Source: JBFJVD01 sp041624375 (GTDB taxonomy: Bacteria; Chloroflexota; Anaerolineae; Anaerolineales; E44-bin32). Taken from it: a DNA stretch of 9,786 nt. Both the position numbers and the translations under genes were made by a program. Position 1 is the stretch's first letter. Each line of letters starts with the position of its first letter. A model generated the notes under the pieces. It ran no database searches. It worked only from the letters and a program-made list of their open reading frames with translations, and was not told where the DNA came from. This document shows, in pieces, positions 1 to 6,717 of the stretch. The stretch lies in assembly GCA_041624375.1 (NCBI GenBank), contig JBFJVD010000107.1, positions 1 through 9,786 of the forward strand, read 5' to 3'.

Positions 1-735
1 CGCCAGCGTCTTTCCGCCCAGGCTCGACCCCGGCCGCAGCCGGGCCCGGTACAGGCGCTCGCGGAAGTCGTACACCTGGCCCAAAACTGCCTCCTGCACG
101 CCAGAGGTCTCGCGGGCAATGTCGCGCTGGGGGAGCAGGCGCCGGCCGATGACCACCATGACGGCGATCCCGCTCAGGGTGATCGCCGTCCCGAGCGGCG
201 CGTAATCGAACATCTGAAACGGCGTCAGACCGTAACCGCGCAGCGCCTCACTGATCAGGATATTCGGCGGGGTGCCGATCAGCGTCGTGAGGCCGCCCAG
301 CAGCGCGGCGAAGGCCAGCGGCATGAGCAGTTTCGACGGGGCGTGGCGGGTGCGCCGGGCGACATCGACCACCACCGGCAGCATCAGCGCAACGGCTCCG
401 ATGTTGTTCATGAACGCCGACAGGACGCCGACGGTGAGCATGATGACGAGCGTAAGACGGGCTTCGCTGGCGCCTGCCAGGCGCAGCACCTGGCGGCCGA
501 CAATGTCTGCCACGCCGGTGCGCGAGAGGCCGGCGCTCAAGATGAGCACGGCCCAAACCGTGACGACGGCGAGGTTGCTGAATCCGGAAAGCGCCTCTGC
601 CGGGCTGACCAGGCCGCTCAGCGCCAGACTGACCATAACCATCAGGGCCACTACATCGACGCGGATGCGTTCCGTCACGAACAAGAGGACGGCGAGCCCG
701 AGAATGGTGAGTGTGGTGGCGATTTCAGGCGTCAT
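1..735 (-). CDS. SLC13-type anion permease, N-terminal half (cut by window edge)
   Basis: Partial integral membrane transporter; 245 residues are visible and the frame runs open off the left edge. Seen: several hydrophobic segments (about 7-21, 28-44, 56-70, 95-107, 112-125, 138-156, 180-198). Two signature stretches resemble SLC13/CitM/ArsB-like permeases: SAFMNNIGAVALMLP at 106-120 and TTLIGTPPNIL at 150-160, the usual substrate and Na+ binding hairpin type. From about residue 228 the sequence turns hydrophilic (RLYRARLRPGSSLGG), which looks like the start of a TrkA-C (RCK_C) domain as found inserted in many SLC13 permeases. The family moves dicarboxylates, sulfate, arsenite or similar anions across the cytoplasmic membrane; the substrate cannot be read here. 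The ATG at 735 is preceded by AGG six bases upstream. It lies downstream of the glycosyltransferase gene with a gap of about 260 bp, so it may have its own promoter. Confidence 0.85.
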   Translation of the reverse strand, partial: MTPEIATTLTILGLAVLLFVTERIRVDVVALMVMVSLALSGLVSPAEALSGFSNLAVVTVWAVLILSAGLSRTGVADIVGRQVLRLAGASEARLTLVIMLTVGVLSAFMNNIGAVALMLPVVVDVARRTRHAPSKLLMPLAFAALLGGLTTLIGTPPNILISEALRGYGLTPFQMFDYAPLGTAITLSGIAVMVVIGRRLLPQRDIARETSGVQEAVLGQVYDFRERLYRARLRPGSSLGGKTLA

Positions 736-997
736 GCGCGACCTGGCTGACGATCCGGCCGACAGCCATTGCCAGACGTGGCCGAGGCTCCGGGTCCCAT
801 GCTCCGCGGCCGGTCCCTATGTGAGTGGACGTCTGGAGGCACCTGACGTTCTCCCTTCGAATCTCCCGGGTGGCGAACCACCTGAACCGGCCCGAGGGGC
901 GGGCAATGACTCACCCTGGGACGCGGCCAGTCAGATCTTATTGGAGCGTTTCCGATCATCTGTTCAGGGATCCTCTGGTCTTCAAGTTCAGCCAGAT
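736..997 (-). other. Intergenic leader with hairpin potential before the permease gene
   Basis: Non-coding stretch of about 260 bp. Read on the minus strand toward the permease it can form three successive hairpins. The first is GCCCG/CGGGC with a 5-base loop (890-904). The second is GGTGG-TTCG-CCACC (869-882), extended by CCG/CGG around a 5-base bulge to 866-890. The third is ACGTC/GACGT with an 11-base loop (829-849). No hairpin is followed by a T tract, so none looks like an intrinsic terminator. Only a weak -10-like TAAGAT (minus strand, near 945-940) is present, without a good -35. No known riboswitch family could be assigned by eye. A 75-codon open frame (732-959, minus) crosses it but looks like chance. 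Confidence 0.35.
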
Positions 998-2254
998 CTA
1001 GTGGCTTGGGATCAGACGTCGCTTGCCGCCCGCATCGGCGACCAGATCGGCATAGGAAGCCACATATCCCTTAATCGCCGATTCCCGGTCGTGTTTCGTT
1101 GCGATCCGGCGTGCTCCGGAACCGAGCTTGTTTCGAAGGTTGGGATTATTCAGTAATTCGAGGATCGCCTCGCACAGAGCATGAATGTCCCCGGGCGGGA
1201 AGAGCATGCCCGCCTCGCTCGTCCATTCGCTCAGGCCTTGCGAGGCGGCCAGCACGACGGGATTGCCGTGCGCCATGGCTTCGAGGCCGGAGAGACCGAA
1301 GGTCTCGCTGACGCTTGGCGAAACAAAGACATCACACACACTCAGCAGCCCACTGGAAATGAGCGCTCGATGTTCGATGCTGCCGGTGAACACGACCTGC
1401 TCTTCCAGTCCCAGTTCCTGGGTCAGCCGACGCAGCTGGGGCTCGTGGCTGCCGTCCCCAACAAGCAGCAGTGTGGCATCGTCAAGCGCCTGGCAGACGA
1501 GAACCCAGGCCCGAAGTAGGTCCTGAAGGCTCTTCTCAGGGCTCAGCCGGCCGACGAAAACAGCCACCTTGTCCCGCAGTCCATAGCGCTGCTTCAACCT
1601 CGCCCGGGCTGACTCGTCCAGCTGCTTCATCGAGCGAAGATCCATCAGGGGGGCCAGACGCACGATCTTCTCTTGGGCAATGCCATGTTCGATCAGAAGC
1701 TGACGGATGCCTTCCGTGAAGACCACCACTTGATCGCTTGCGTTGTAGAACCAGCGCAGCAGGACCCACGCGGTCCGCTCGAACAAGTCGTAGGATGCCC
1801 TCCCTAGCACCAGTTGAAGGTAAGGTTTGGAGGAGAGCAGGGTGGTGAAGTTGGACGAACAGGGAATGCGCAGCAGTTTGGAGGCAAGTAGCCCATCGAA
1901 GCCGAGCGGCGAGGGGGCGTGCGTCTCGATAATGTCGGGCCGGAAACGCCAGATGGCGCGCAGCACGCCGGGAAGGTTCGGATAACACATGCGCAGGCCC
2001 GGCGCAACGCGGACAGGAAATGAAGGCAAATAGACGATCCGGGCTGCTTGCAGTTCGTCAGGGATGCTGGGTTCCTGCTCCTGGCGAGGGGCGAGGATCA
2101 TCACTTCGTGGCCAGCAGCAAGCAGGCTCGATGCCAGGTCGATGCAGTGAACGCTGACGCCCGAGATGTATGGAAGAAAGGCATCGGCAAGCACCACGAT
2201 TCTGAGGGGTCCTTCCCCTCGCTTATTCGCCATCGGATTTGTCCCGGTCGTCAT
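998..2254 (-). CDS. GT4-type (GT-B fold) glycosyltransferase
   Basis: Predicted retaining glycosyltransferase of 418 residues that transfers a sugar from a nucleotide-sugar donor, probably to a lipid or envelope glycan acceptor at the inner face of the membrane. Seen: an N-terminal Rossmann-like half starting LRIVVLADAFLPYISGVSVH (residues 17-36), close to the first strand and glycine loop of GT4 enzymes. The C-terminal donor-binding half contains VAVFVGRLSPEKS (230-242) with Arg236 and Lys241 as likely phosphate contacts, LLLVGDGS (262-269), and the EX7E motif with Glu317 and Glu325 in SETFGLSGLEAMA. Length is typical for complete members. Two starts are possible: ATG at 2254, or the ATG at 2233 seven codons later; neither has a strong Shine-Dalgarno. 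A 14-codon frame (2267-2223) overlaps the start. It lies 173 bp after tsaD, separated by a palindrome, so co-transcription is uncertain. The acceptor is unknown; mannosyl- or glucosyltransferase names would be guesses. Confidence 0.9.
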   Translation of the reverse strand: MTTGTNPMANKRGEGPLRIVVLADAFLPYISGVSVHCIDLASSLLAAGHEVMILAPRQEQEPSIPDELQAARIVYLPSFPVRVAPGLRMCYPNLPGVLRAIWRFRPDIIETHAPSPLGFDGLLASKLLRIPCSSNFTTLLSSKPYLQLVLGRASYDLFERTAWVLLRWFYNASDQVVVFTEGIRQLLIEHGIAQEKIVRLAPLMDLRSMKQLDESARARLKQRYGLRDKVAVFVGRLSPEKSLQDLLRAWVLVCQALDDATLLLVGDGSHEPQLRRLTQELGLEEQVVFTGSIEHRALISSGLLSVCDVFVSPSVSETFGLSGLEAMAHGNPVVLAASQGLSEWTSEAGMLFPPGDIHALCEAILELLNNPNLRNKLGSGARRIATKHDRESAIKGYVASYADLVADAGGKRRLIPSH

Positions 2255-2335
2255 GATCTGCGTCCATGACCTCTCAGCGTGCGTCTGTCGGGCCGGCTCC
2301 GGTCTGTCCCTGCTGGGCCGGAAAGGTCGACCCGT

Positions 2336-2348
2336 GACAACGGTTGTC
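2336..2348. promoter_or_regulatory. Perfect 13-bp palindrome, possible operator
   Basis: GACAAC-G-GTTGTC is a perfect inverted repeat with one central base, in the 173-bp gap between tsaD and the glycosyltransferase gene, about 80 bp before the latter's start. Its size and symmetry fit a dimeric repressor site. No convincing -35/-10 pair was found nearby and no regulator is encoded in the window, so function is a guess. Confidence 0.25.
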
Positions 2349-2427
2349 GTTTGAGGTGGGACCCAAAAGCCTGGTCATTCAAAATGGGAATGGAGCATGC
2401 ACCCGCGTCGGGCAATGCCACAACGCA

Positions 2428-3480
2428 CTAGGCCAAGCTGTCGACTTCTGTGAGCGGCCAGGTCGGTAGGACATCCATGTCCAGCGCATCTCGCTGGCCG
2501 CGTAGAAAGCGCCGATGACCGACTGCAGCGATCATGGCGGCGTTGTCGGTGCAAAGATGCAGCGGAGGCACGCGCACGGTGATCTCGGCCTGATCCTCGA
2601 AGGCCTGGCGGAGGGCGCGGTTCGCGGATACCCCGCCCGCCACCAACAACTCCTTGGCTTCGAAGGCCTCCGCCGCTGCCAGTGTCTTTCTGACCAGGAC
2701 ATCGACGACCGCCGCTTGAAAAGACGCCGCCAGGTCCCGGATGGGCAGCCCCGGACGGGGCGCCTCGACACCGGCATCCAGGTCGGGCTGCTGCTCACGC
2801 ACCTCGCGCAGCACCGCCGTCTTCAGGCCGCTGAAGGAAAAGTCCCAGGTGTCTTCGAGCCAGGCGCGCGGGAACTTGAAGCTTTCCGGATCGCCGCCTT
2901 CGGCAGCCTGCTGAATGGCGGGTCCGCCGGGATAGGCCAGGCCAAGCAGGCGGGCAACTTTGTCGAACGCCTCTCCGGCGGCATCGTCCAGGGTCCCACC
3001 GAGCCGCTCGTAGGTGAGGTGATTGCGCATCAGCGCCAGCTCGGTGTGGCCACCGGAAACGATCAAGGCCAGCAGCGGGAATTCGGGCTCGCTCTCCTCC
3101 TCCACAAGCCAGATGGAGTAAATATGCGCCTCCAGGTGATTGATGCCCAGGAGCGGCAGCCCCATGCCAAGCGCCATGCCCTTCGCCATGTTCATGCCCA
3201 CAACCAGTGAACCGGCCAGGCCTGGCCCGCGCGTGGCCGCGATTGCGTCGATCGATTCGAGCCCGACATGCGCTGCGGAAAGCGCTTCCTGGACGACGGC
3301 ATAGATGGTCTCGATATGGGCGCGCGAGGCCACTTCGGGGAAGACGCCCCCATAACGAGCATGAAGCTCGGCCTGGGAGGCGACGACATTTGAGACCAAA
3401 TGGCGTCCGTTCTCCACGACGGCGGCCGCGGTCTCGTCGCACGAAGTTTCGATGCCTAGAATGCGCGTTTCGTCTGTCAT
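2428..3480 (-). CDS. tsaD: tRNA N6-adenosine threonylcarbamoyltransferase TsaD
   Basis: TsaD transfers the threonylcarbamoyl group from threonylcarbamoyl-AMP to A37 of tRNAs that read ANN codons, giving t6A; in bacteria it works in the cytoplasm with TsaB and TsaE. The 350-residue protein is full length for the family. Seen: ILGIETSCDETAAAVV (7-22), the first nucleotide-binding strand; GGVFPEVASRAH (44-55); the metal pair His115 and His119 in INHLEAHIYS; SGGHTEL (142-148); GEAFDKVARLLGL (169-181); AGGVSANRALR (281-291); and the third metal ligand Asp312 in CTDNAAMIA. All key residues are present. The ATG at 3480 has only a weak ribosome site. It follows the M24 gene after 80 bp; a GAGCC/GGCTC hairpin (3526-3539) in that gap lacks a T tract, so readthrough from upstream is likely. 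No tsaB or tsaE is visible here. Confidence 0.97.
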   Translation of the reverse strand: MTDETRILGIETSCDETAAAVVENGRHLVSNVVASQAELHARYGGVFPEVASRAHIETIYAVVQEALSAAHVGLESIDAIAATRGPGLAGSLVVGMNMAKGMALGMGLPLLGINHLEAHIYSIWLVEEESEPEFPLLALIVSGGHTELALMRNHLTYERLGGTLDDAAGEAFDKVARLLGLAYPGGPAIQQAAEGGDPESFKFPRAWLEDTWDFSFSGLKTAVLREVREQQPDLDAGVEAPRPGLPIRDLAASFQAAVVDVLVRKTLAAAEAFEAKELLVAGGVSANRALRQAFEDQAEITVRVPPLHLCTDNAAMIAAVGHRRFLRGQRDALDMDVLPTWPLTEVDSLA

Positions 3481-3560
3481 GGATGCTGCTCGGCCAGTCT
3501 CTGATCGCTGTGAATGCTCTTCATCGAGCCACCCGGCTCAGCAGGTTGCCGCAAGGCCGC

Positions 3561-4808
3561 CTACCGAGGGGCCTGCTTCTTCATCTCCAGCACCAGGTCC
3601 ATCGGGTAGTCGACCAGGGTCTCCATCGCGCCCCCCGGGCGAACCCACACCGTGTTCTCCAGCCGCACGCCGATTGAGCGCTCCGGGTAGTAGAGCCCGG
3701 GTTCGAAGGTGATGACCGATCCGGGTGAAAGCCGGTCGTCATTACTCTCGAGGTGGCTGAAGCTGGGGGACTCGTGGATCGCCAGCCCGACCCCATGGCC
3801 CAGTGAGTGGACATACCCCGCCTCTGTGGCAGGATTCGAGAGAACCGTCGGGTGACCGCGGGCCTCGAACCGCTCACAGGCCATCTGCTGATACGTCCGG
3901 CAGGCTGCATCTGCCTCAAGCGCATCATACACTTCATGGTACACGGCGAGCACATCATCATACACGGCCAGCAAGTCCTCGGAGGCGTGCCCGAGACACC
4001 AGGTGCGGGTGAAATCGTAGAAGTACCCGCCGCCCGCTTCTGCGGGAAAGAGGTCAAAGACGATCGGCTCACCGATCCGGACTGCGGCTGAGTCGTCGCC
4101 TGAGCTGTGGGGCACGCCGGCGTCGCGGCCCTGTGCGAAGATCGTCCCCTTGGGGTTTTCCGCGCCCAGCTCGGCAAGCCAGCGGTTAATCTGCTGCTTG
4201 ACCGCGCCGATGGTCACCGGATTCCCTTCGCCATCCACCAGGCGACTGTCGACGGCTCGCTGCGAGGTCAGGAACTCCGCCGTCCGCCCGACCACCTCAA
4301 CGGTGACCTGCCCCATGCGGCGGATGCGATTGACTTCAGCCTCATCTTTCGTGCCCCGGGCGCGAGTGATGACCGAAGTTCGCTCGGGCTCGCCGACCAG
4401 CTCCACGGCTGGGAAGTCTGCCTCTAGAGTCTTCAAGGTGCTGTACAACGGTCCGACTTCGGAAACTCCATAGATCCCAACCCGGCCGCGAACCTCGTAG
4501 GCTTCGAGCATCCGCCGGTAGCGAGCCGCCTCCGCTCGGATCGGATCTCCTCCCGCTTCTTTGAGCAACTCGGTCGGGTGGTAAGCGTTGATGTTCTGGG
4601 TGTTTATACCGGTGCGAGCCGCTTCGTCGCGCTCCATGGATCGGTGGAAGAGGATCGGTTCGCTGCCCCGAGGTTTGATCAGCTCGGCGTGGGTCAGGTG
4701 AGCCCGACCCACAAAATAGGCGAGCGCCGGGTTGTGGGTCGCGCCGCCGACGATGAACAAGGCGTCGAGTCCGGCAGACTCCATCAGGCGATCCAGGTCT
4801 TCCTTCAT
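3561..4808 (-). CDS. M24 family metallopeptidase (Xaa-Pro aminopeptidase-like)
   Basis: Pita-bread-fold metalloenzyme, probably a cytoplasmic Xaa-Pro aminopeptidase or dipeptidase that removes residues next to proline. Residue numbers here are counted from the GTG at 4847 (subtract 13 for the chosen start). Seen: an N-terminal creatinase-like domain (about 15-165, with DALFIVGGATHNPALAYFVG), then the catalytic domain with all five metal ligands: Asp265 (VFDLFP), Asp278 (YDFTRT), His351 (LGHGVG), Glu382 (TFEPG) and Glu397 (RLENTV). Supporting histidines His247 and His359 are also present. Start choice: the frame is open back to a GTG at 4847, but ATG 4808 has GGAG six bases upstream (4815-4818) and gives the N-terminus usual for the family, so I use it (415 residues). 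The gap to selA is then 42 bp and contains a 14-codon frame linking the two genes. It probably belongs to the selA-tsaD operon. The exact peptide specificity cannot be read from sequence. Confidence 0.92.
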   Translation of the reverse strand: MKEDLDRLMESAGLDALFIVGGATHNPALAYFVGRAHLTHAELIKPRGSEPILFHRSMERDEAARTGINTQNINAYHPTELLKEAGGDPIRAEAARYRRMLEAYEVRGRVGIYGVSEVGPLYSTLKTLEADFPAVELVGEPERTSVITRARGTKDEAEVNRIRRMGQVTVEVVGRTAEFLTSQRAVDSRLVDGEGNPVTIGAVKQQINRWLAELGAENPKGTIFAQGRDAGVPHSSGDDSAAVRIGEPIVFDLFPAEAGGGYFYDFTRTWCLGHASEDLLAVYDDVLAVYHEVYDALEADAACRTYQQMACERFEARGHPTVLSNPATEAGYVHSLGHGVGLAIHESPSFSHLESNDDRLSPGSVITFEPGLYYPERSIGVRLENTVWVRPGGAMETLVDYPMDLVLEMKKQAPR

Positions 4809-4849
4809 GTTGATCTCCAAGGCGCATCGGTTTGCTGAATTGGGCACAT
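4805..4849 (-). CDS. Possible 14-codon bridging ORF between selA and the M24 gene
   Basis: A short ATG frame encoding MCPIQQTDAPWRST begins one base after the selA stop codon (TAG, 4853-4851). It ends in a TGA that overlaps the M24 ATG at 4808 as ATGA. The arrangement would let ribosomes ending selA re-initiate and be delivered to the M24 start. It could equally be chance in a 42-bp gap; the peptide has no recognisable features. A competing reading is that the M24 protein starts at the GTG at 4847. Confidence 0.2.
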   Translation of the reverse strand: MCPIQQTDAPWRST

Positions 4850-4850
4850 A

Positions 4851-6209
4851 CTATGCGACGACCTGTGCCAGGGATTCGCGCAGAATCGAAAGGAGATCCG
4901 CCTCCTGATCCGGGAGCACCGTCCGCGGGTCGAGCAGCAGGGCGCCTTCCTGGATGCGCCCGATCAGCGGCGGGCTGGCGGCGCGCAGCCGGGCAGCCAG
5001 TTCATCGGGACTCGGGTGTTCGATGCGCAGGAGCCAGGTCGGCAGGCTTTCCTCCGGCAGGCTGCCACCGCCGACCGTCGACAGGCCCTCAGCAACTTCC
5101 CCTGTGCCGAGATGGTCCTGCCAATTTGCTGCCCGCGCCTGAAGCTGATCGGCGGGGGTGGCAATCATCTGCCAGACCGGGATCTCCGTGACGGCTTCCT
5201 CCTTTAAGTAGTGCATGAGGGTCGCGCTCAGCGCTGCCAGGCAGAGCTTGTCGGGGCGGACAGCGCGCGCCATCGGGTGCTTCCGCAGGCGGTCGATCCA
5301 TTCAGCTTTGCCGAGCAGGAGCCCTGCTTGCGGACCCCCCAGCAGCTTATCGCCGGAGAAGGCGACGATGGCGGCATCGGCCTGGAGCGATTCTTGCACC
5401 ATCGGCTCATGACCGAGGCCGAAGTCGGCGGTGTCGAGCAGCGCGCCAGAGCCGAGGTCGTCAAGGACGGGCAGCCGGTGACGCCGGCCCAGCTCGACCA
5501 GTTCGACGAGGGATGGCTCTTTGGTGAATCCGACGATTTTGAAATTCGAGTGGTGTGCCCGCAAGATGAGCGCTGTATGGTCCCCGACGGCTTCCTCATA
5601 ATCATGCAGGTGGGTCCGATTGGTGGTGCCGATCTCGACCACCCGCGCCCCCGACTGTGCCATCACATCGGGGATGCGGAAGCCGCCGCCGATTTCAATC
5701 AGCTGCGAACGGGAGATGAGCACCTCGCGGCCTTTCGCCAATGCGGTCAGGCTGAGCATCACCGCCGACGCATTGTTGTTCACCACCAGCGCTGCCTCCG
5801 CGCCGGTGAGCTGGCGAAGCAGGTGCTCGGCGTGCACTTCGCGCTTGCCGCGCGTGCCGCTCGCCAGGTCGTACTCCAGCGTCGAATAGCCGGCCGCGAC
5901 GGCTTCCATTGCCTCGCGGGCGGCGTGGCTGAGGGGCGCCCGGCCCAGGTTGGTGTGAATCACCACACCTGTTGCGTTGATCACTGGCTGCAGCGTGGGA
6001 GTGCGCCAATCTTCGAGCGCTGCCTGGGCCTTACGGAGCAGGGCGGCATCGTCGGGCGGAGTCCCGCCAGATCGGATCGCGGCCCGGGCGTCGTCAAGCT
6101 GCGTTCTCAGCGCATCGAGCGTAAGGGTACGACCGAAGTGACGGATCATATCGGCGCCCTGGGAGGAATGGAGGAGTCGATCGATCGAAGGCAAATCGCG
6201 CAGGCTCAT
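4851..6209 (-). CDS. selA: L-seryl-tRNA(Sec) selenium transferase SelA
   Basis: SelA is a PLP enzyme that converts seryl-tRNA(Sec) to selenocysteinyl-tRNA(Sec) using selenophosphate from SelD; it acts in the cytoplasm, as a large ring in studied bacteria. The 452-residue length matches the family. Seen: an N-terminal domain with RDLPSIDRLL (4-13) for tRNA(Sec) recognition; VINATGVVIHTNLGRAPLS (76-94), strongly family-typical; GTRGKREVH (118-126); NNNASAVMLSL (144-154); EIGTTNRTHLHDY (192-204); LDDLGSGAL (249-257); and the PLP lysine Lys288 in SGDKLLGGPQAG. The ATG at 6209 has GGAGG eight bases upstream (6222-6218) and overlaps the stop of the membrane-protein gene as ATGA, so the two are translationally coupled. 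SelA implies that the organism uses selenocysteine, but selB, selC and selD are not in this window. Confidence 0.97.
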   Translation of the reverse strand: MSLRDLPSIDRLLHSSQGADMIRHFGRTLTLDALRTQLDDARAAIRSGGTPPDDAALLRKAQAALEDWRTPTLQPVINATGVVIHTNLGRAPLSHAAREAMEAVAAGYSTLEYDLASGTRGKREVHAEHLLRQLTGAEAALVVNNNASAVMLSLTALAKGREVLISRSQLIEIGGGFRIPDVMAQSGARVVEIGTTNRTHLHDYEEAVGDHTALILRAHHSNFKIVGFTKEPSLVELVELGRRHRLPVLDDLGSGALLDTADFGLGHEPMVQESLQADAAIVAFSGDKLLGGPQAGLLLGKAEWIDRLRKHPMARAVRPDKLCLAALSATLMHYLKEEAVTEIPVWQMIATPADQLQARAANWQDHLGTGEVAEGLSTVGGGSLPEESLPTWLLRIEHPSPDELAARLRAASPPLIGRIQEGALLLDPRTVLPDQEADLLSILRESLAQVVA

Positions 6210-6604
6210 CGACCCGGCCTCCAGCTGCTTCGCTCAAGCAGCCGCAGGAACCAGTCGATCGCGAACAGGCCGACCGCAAGCAACAGTGCCAGAGAGAGGT
6301 TCAGGCTGCGGTTGATCTGGAGCCAGGTGCAGAGCGCGGCATATAACCCCACCAGCAATCCCTGGCGCAGCAAGACGCTCGAGGCCGGCGCCGGATCCCC
6401 GGCGAAGCGCCGGTTCAGGAGCCAGACGAAGGGCAGCGCGGTGCCGGTTGCCGCCAGCACGAGCAAGAAGAAGAACAGCCAGCGCGGCCCAACCGTCGGC
6501 AGGGTGTTGCTGAGCAGCAGGAACAACCCCGGCCAGCCGACCGCCAGCAATACGAGCGCGGAAATCATCAGGCCACGGTAGCTCGGCGATGGCAAGTCTG
6601 ACAT
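6206..6604 (-). CDS. Small four-helix membrane protein of unknown function
   Basis: I do not recognise this 132-residue protein. Seen: four hydrophobic stretches likely to span the membrane, at about 12-32 (LMISALVLLAVGWPGLFLLL), 42-62 (WLFFFLLVLAATGTALPFVWL), 79-96 (LRQGLLVGLYAALCTWLQ) and 100-121 (LNLSLALLLAVGLFAIDWFLRL). There are short charged loops, an Arg-rich C-terminus (RLLERSSWRPGR) and no signal peptide or catalytic motif. It is the first gene after the minus-strand promoter at 6634-6663, with a leader of only about 23 bases; GAGAG lies nine bases before the ATG, and AAGG abuts it. Its stop overlaps the selA start as ATGA and its 3' end carries selA's ribosome site, so expression of the two is linked. 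A role connected with selenium use is possible from context only. Confidence 0.8.
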   Translation of the reverse strand: MSDLPSPSYRGLMISALVLLAVGWPGLFLLLSNTLPTVGPRWLFFFLLVLAATGTALPFVWLLNRRFAGDPAPASSVLLRQGLLVGLYAALCTWLQINRSLNLSLALLLAVGLFAIDWFLRLLERSSWRPGR

Positions 6605-6633
6605 CCTTCGGTGCTCTCTGGAGTGCGCTTGAA

Positions 6634-6663
6634 ATTATAGCGCGGCGGCCATTCGACTGGAAA
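6634..6663 (-). promoter_or_regulatory. Promoter for the membrane protein-selA operon
   Basis: On the minus strand a perfect TATAAT (6639-6634) lies 18 bases downstream of TTTCCA (6663-6658), a 4 of 6 match to TTGACA. The expected start of transcription is near 6627, giving a leader of about 23 bases to the ATG at 6604. The discriminator after the -10 (TTCAAG) is A+T-rich. Supported by motif and position only. Confidence 0.6.
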
Positions 6664-6696
6664 CCCTCCGGCCGTCTGCGCCTGTGGGCGCTGGAG

Positions 6697-6702
6697 TATA
6701 AT
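6697..6702 (+). promoter_or_regulatory. -10 element for the ABC-F gene
   Basis: A perfect TATAAT ends 15 bases before the ATG at 6718, so transcription would start around 6709 and leave a leader of roughly nine bases. No -35 resembling TTGACA occurs at 16-19 bases upstream. The discriminator is CCGCCG, G+C-rich, and the 12-base word TATAATCCGCCG recurs before the LCP gene. Confidence 0.5.
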
Positions 6703-6717
6703 CCGCCGCGAGATCCG

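Noticed and set aside
845..875. TTCGAAT flanked by CTCCC, resembling a tRNA T-loop
   Set aside because: The flanks are direct repeats, not complementary, so no T-stem forms, and there is no acceptor or anticodon arm at the expected distances.
866..890. GGTGGTTCGCCACC hairpin considered as part of a fluoride riboswitch
   Set aside because: The conserved GAUGG and the downstream CUGAUG elements of that class are absent.
732..959. 75-codon minus-strand frame in the gap before the permease
   Set aside because: No ribosome site, Pro/Arg-rich chance-like composition, and it overlaps the permease start out of frame.
272..1156. Plus-strand open frame (294 codons) over the permease start and glycosyltransferase end
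   Set aside because: It is antisense to two genes with clear motifs and its product is Ser/Thr/Arg-rich without domains.
2223..2267. 14-codon frame (MDADHDDRDKSDGE) overlapping the glycosyltransferase start
   Set aside because: GAGAGG is only two bases from its ATG, too close for good initiation, and the peptide has no features; probably chance.
3526..3539. GAGCC/GGCTC hairpin between the M24 gene and tsaD as a terminator
   Set aside because: Only 5 bp with no T tract on either side; more likely chance within the operon.
5211..6581. Long plus-strand open frame (456 codons) opposite selA
   Set aside because: SelA on the minus strand is certain from its motifs. The antisense frame has a low-complexity Arg/Gly/His-rich composition and no domain, typical of the shadow of a GC-rich gene.
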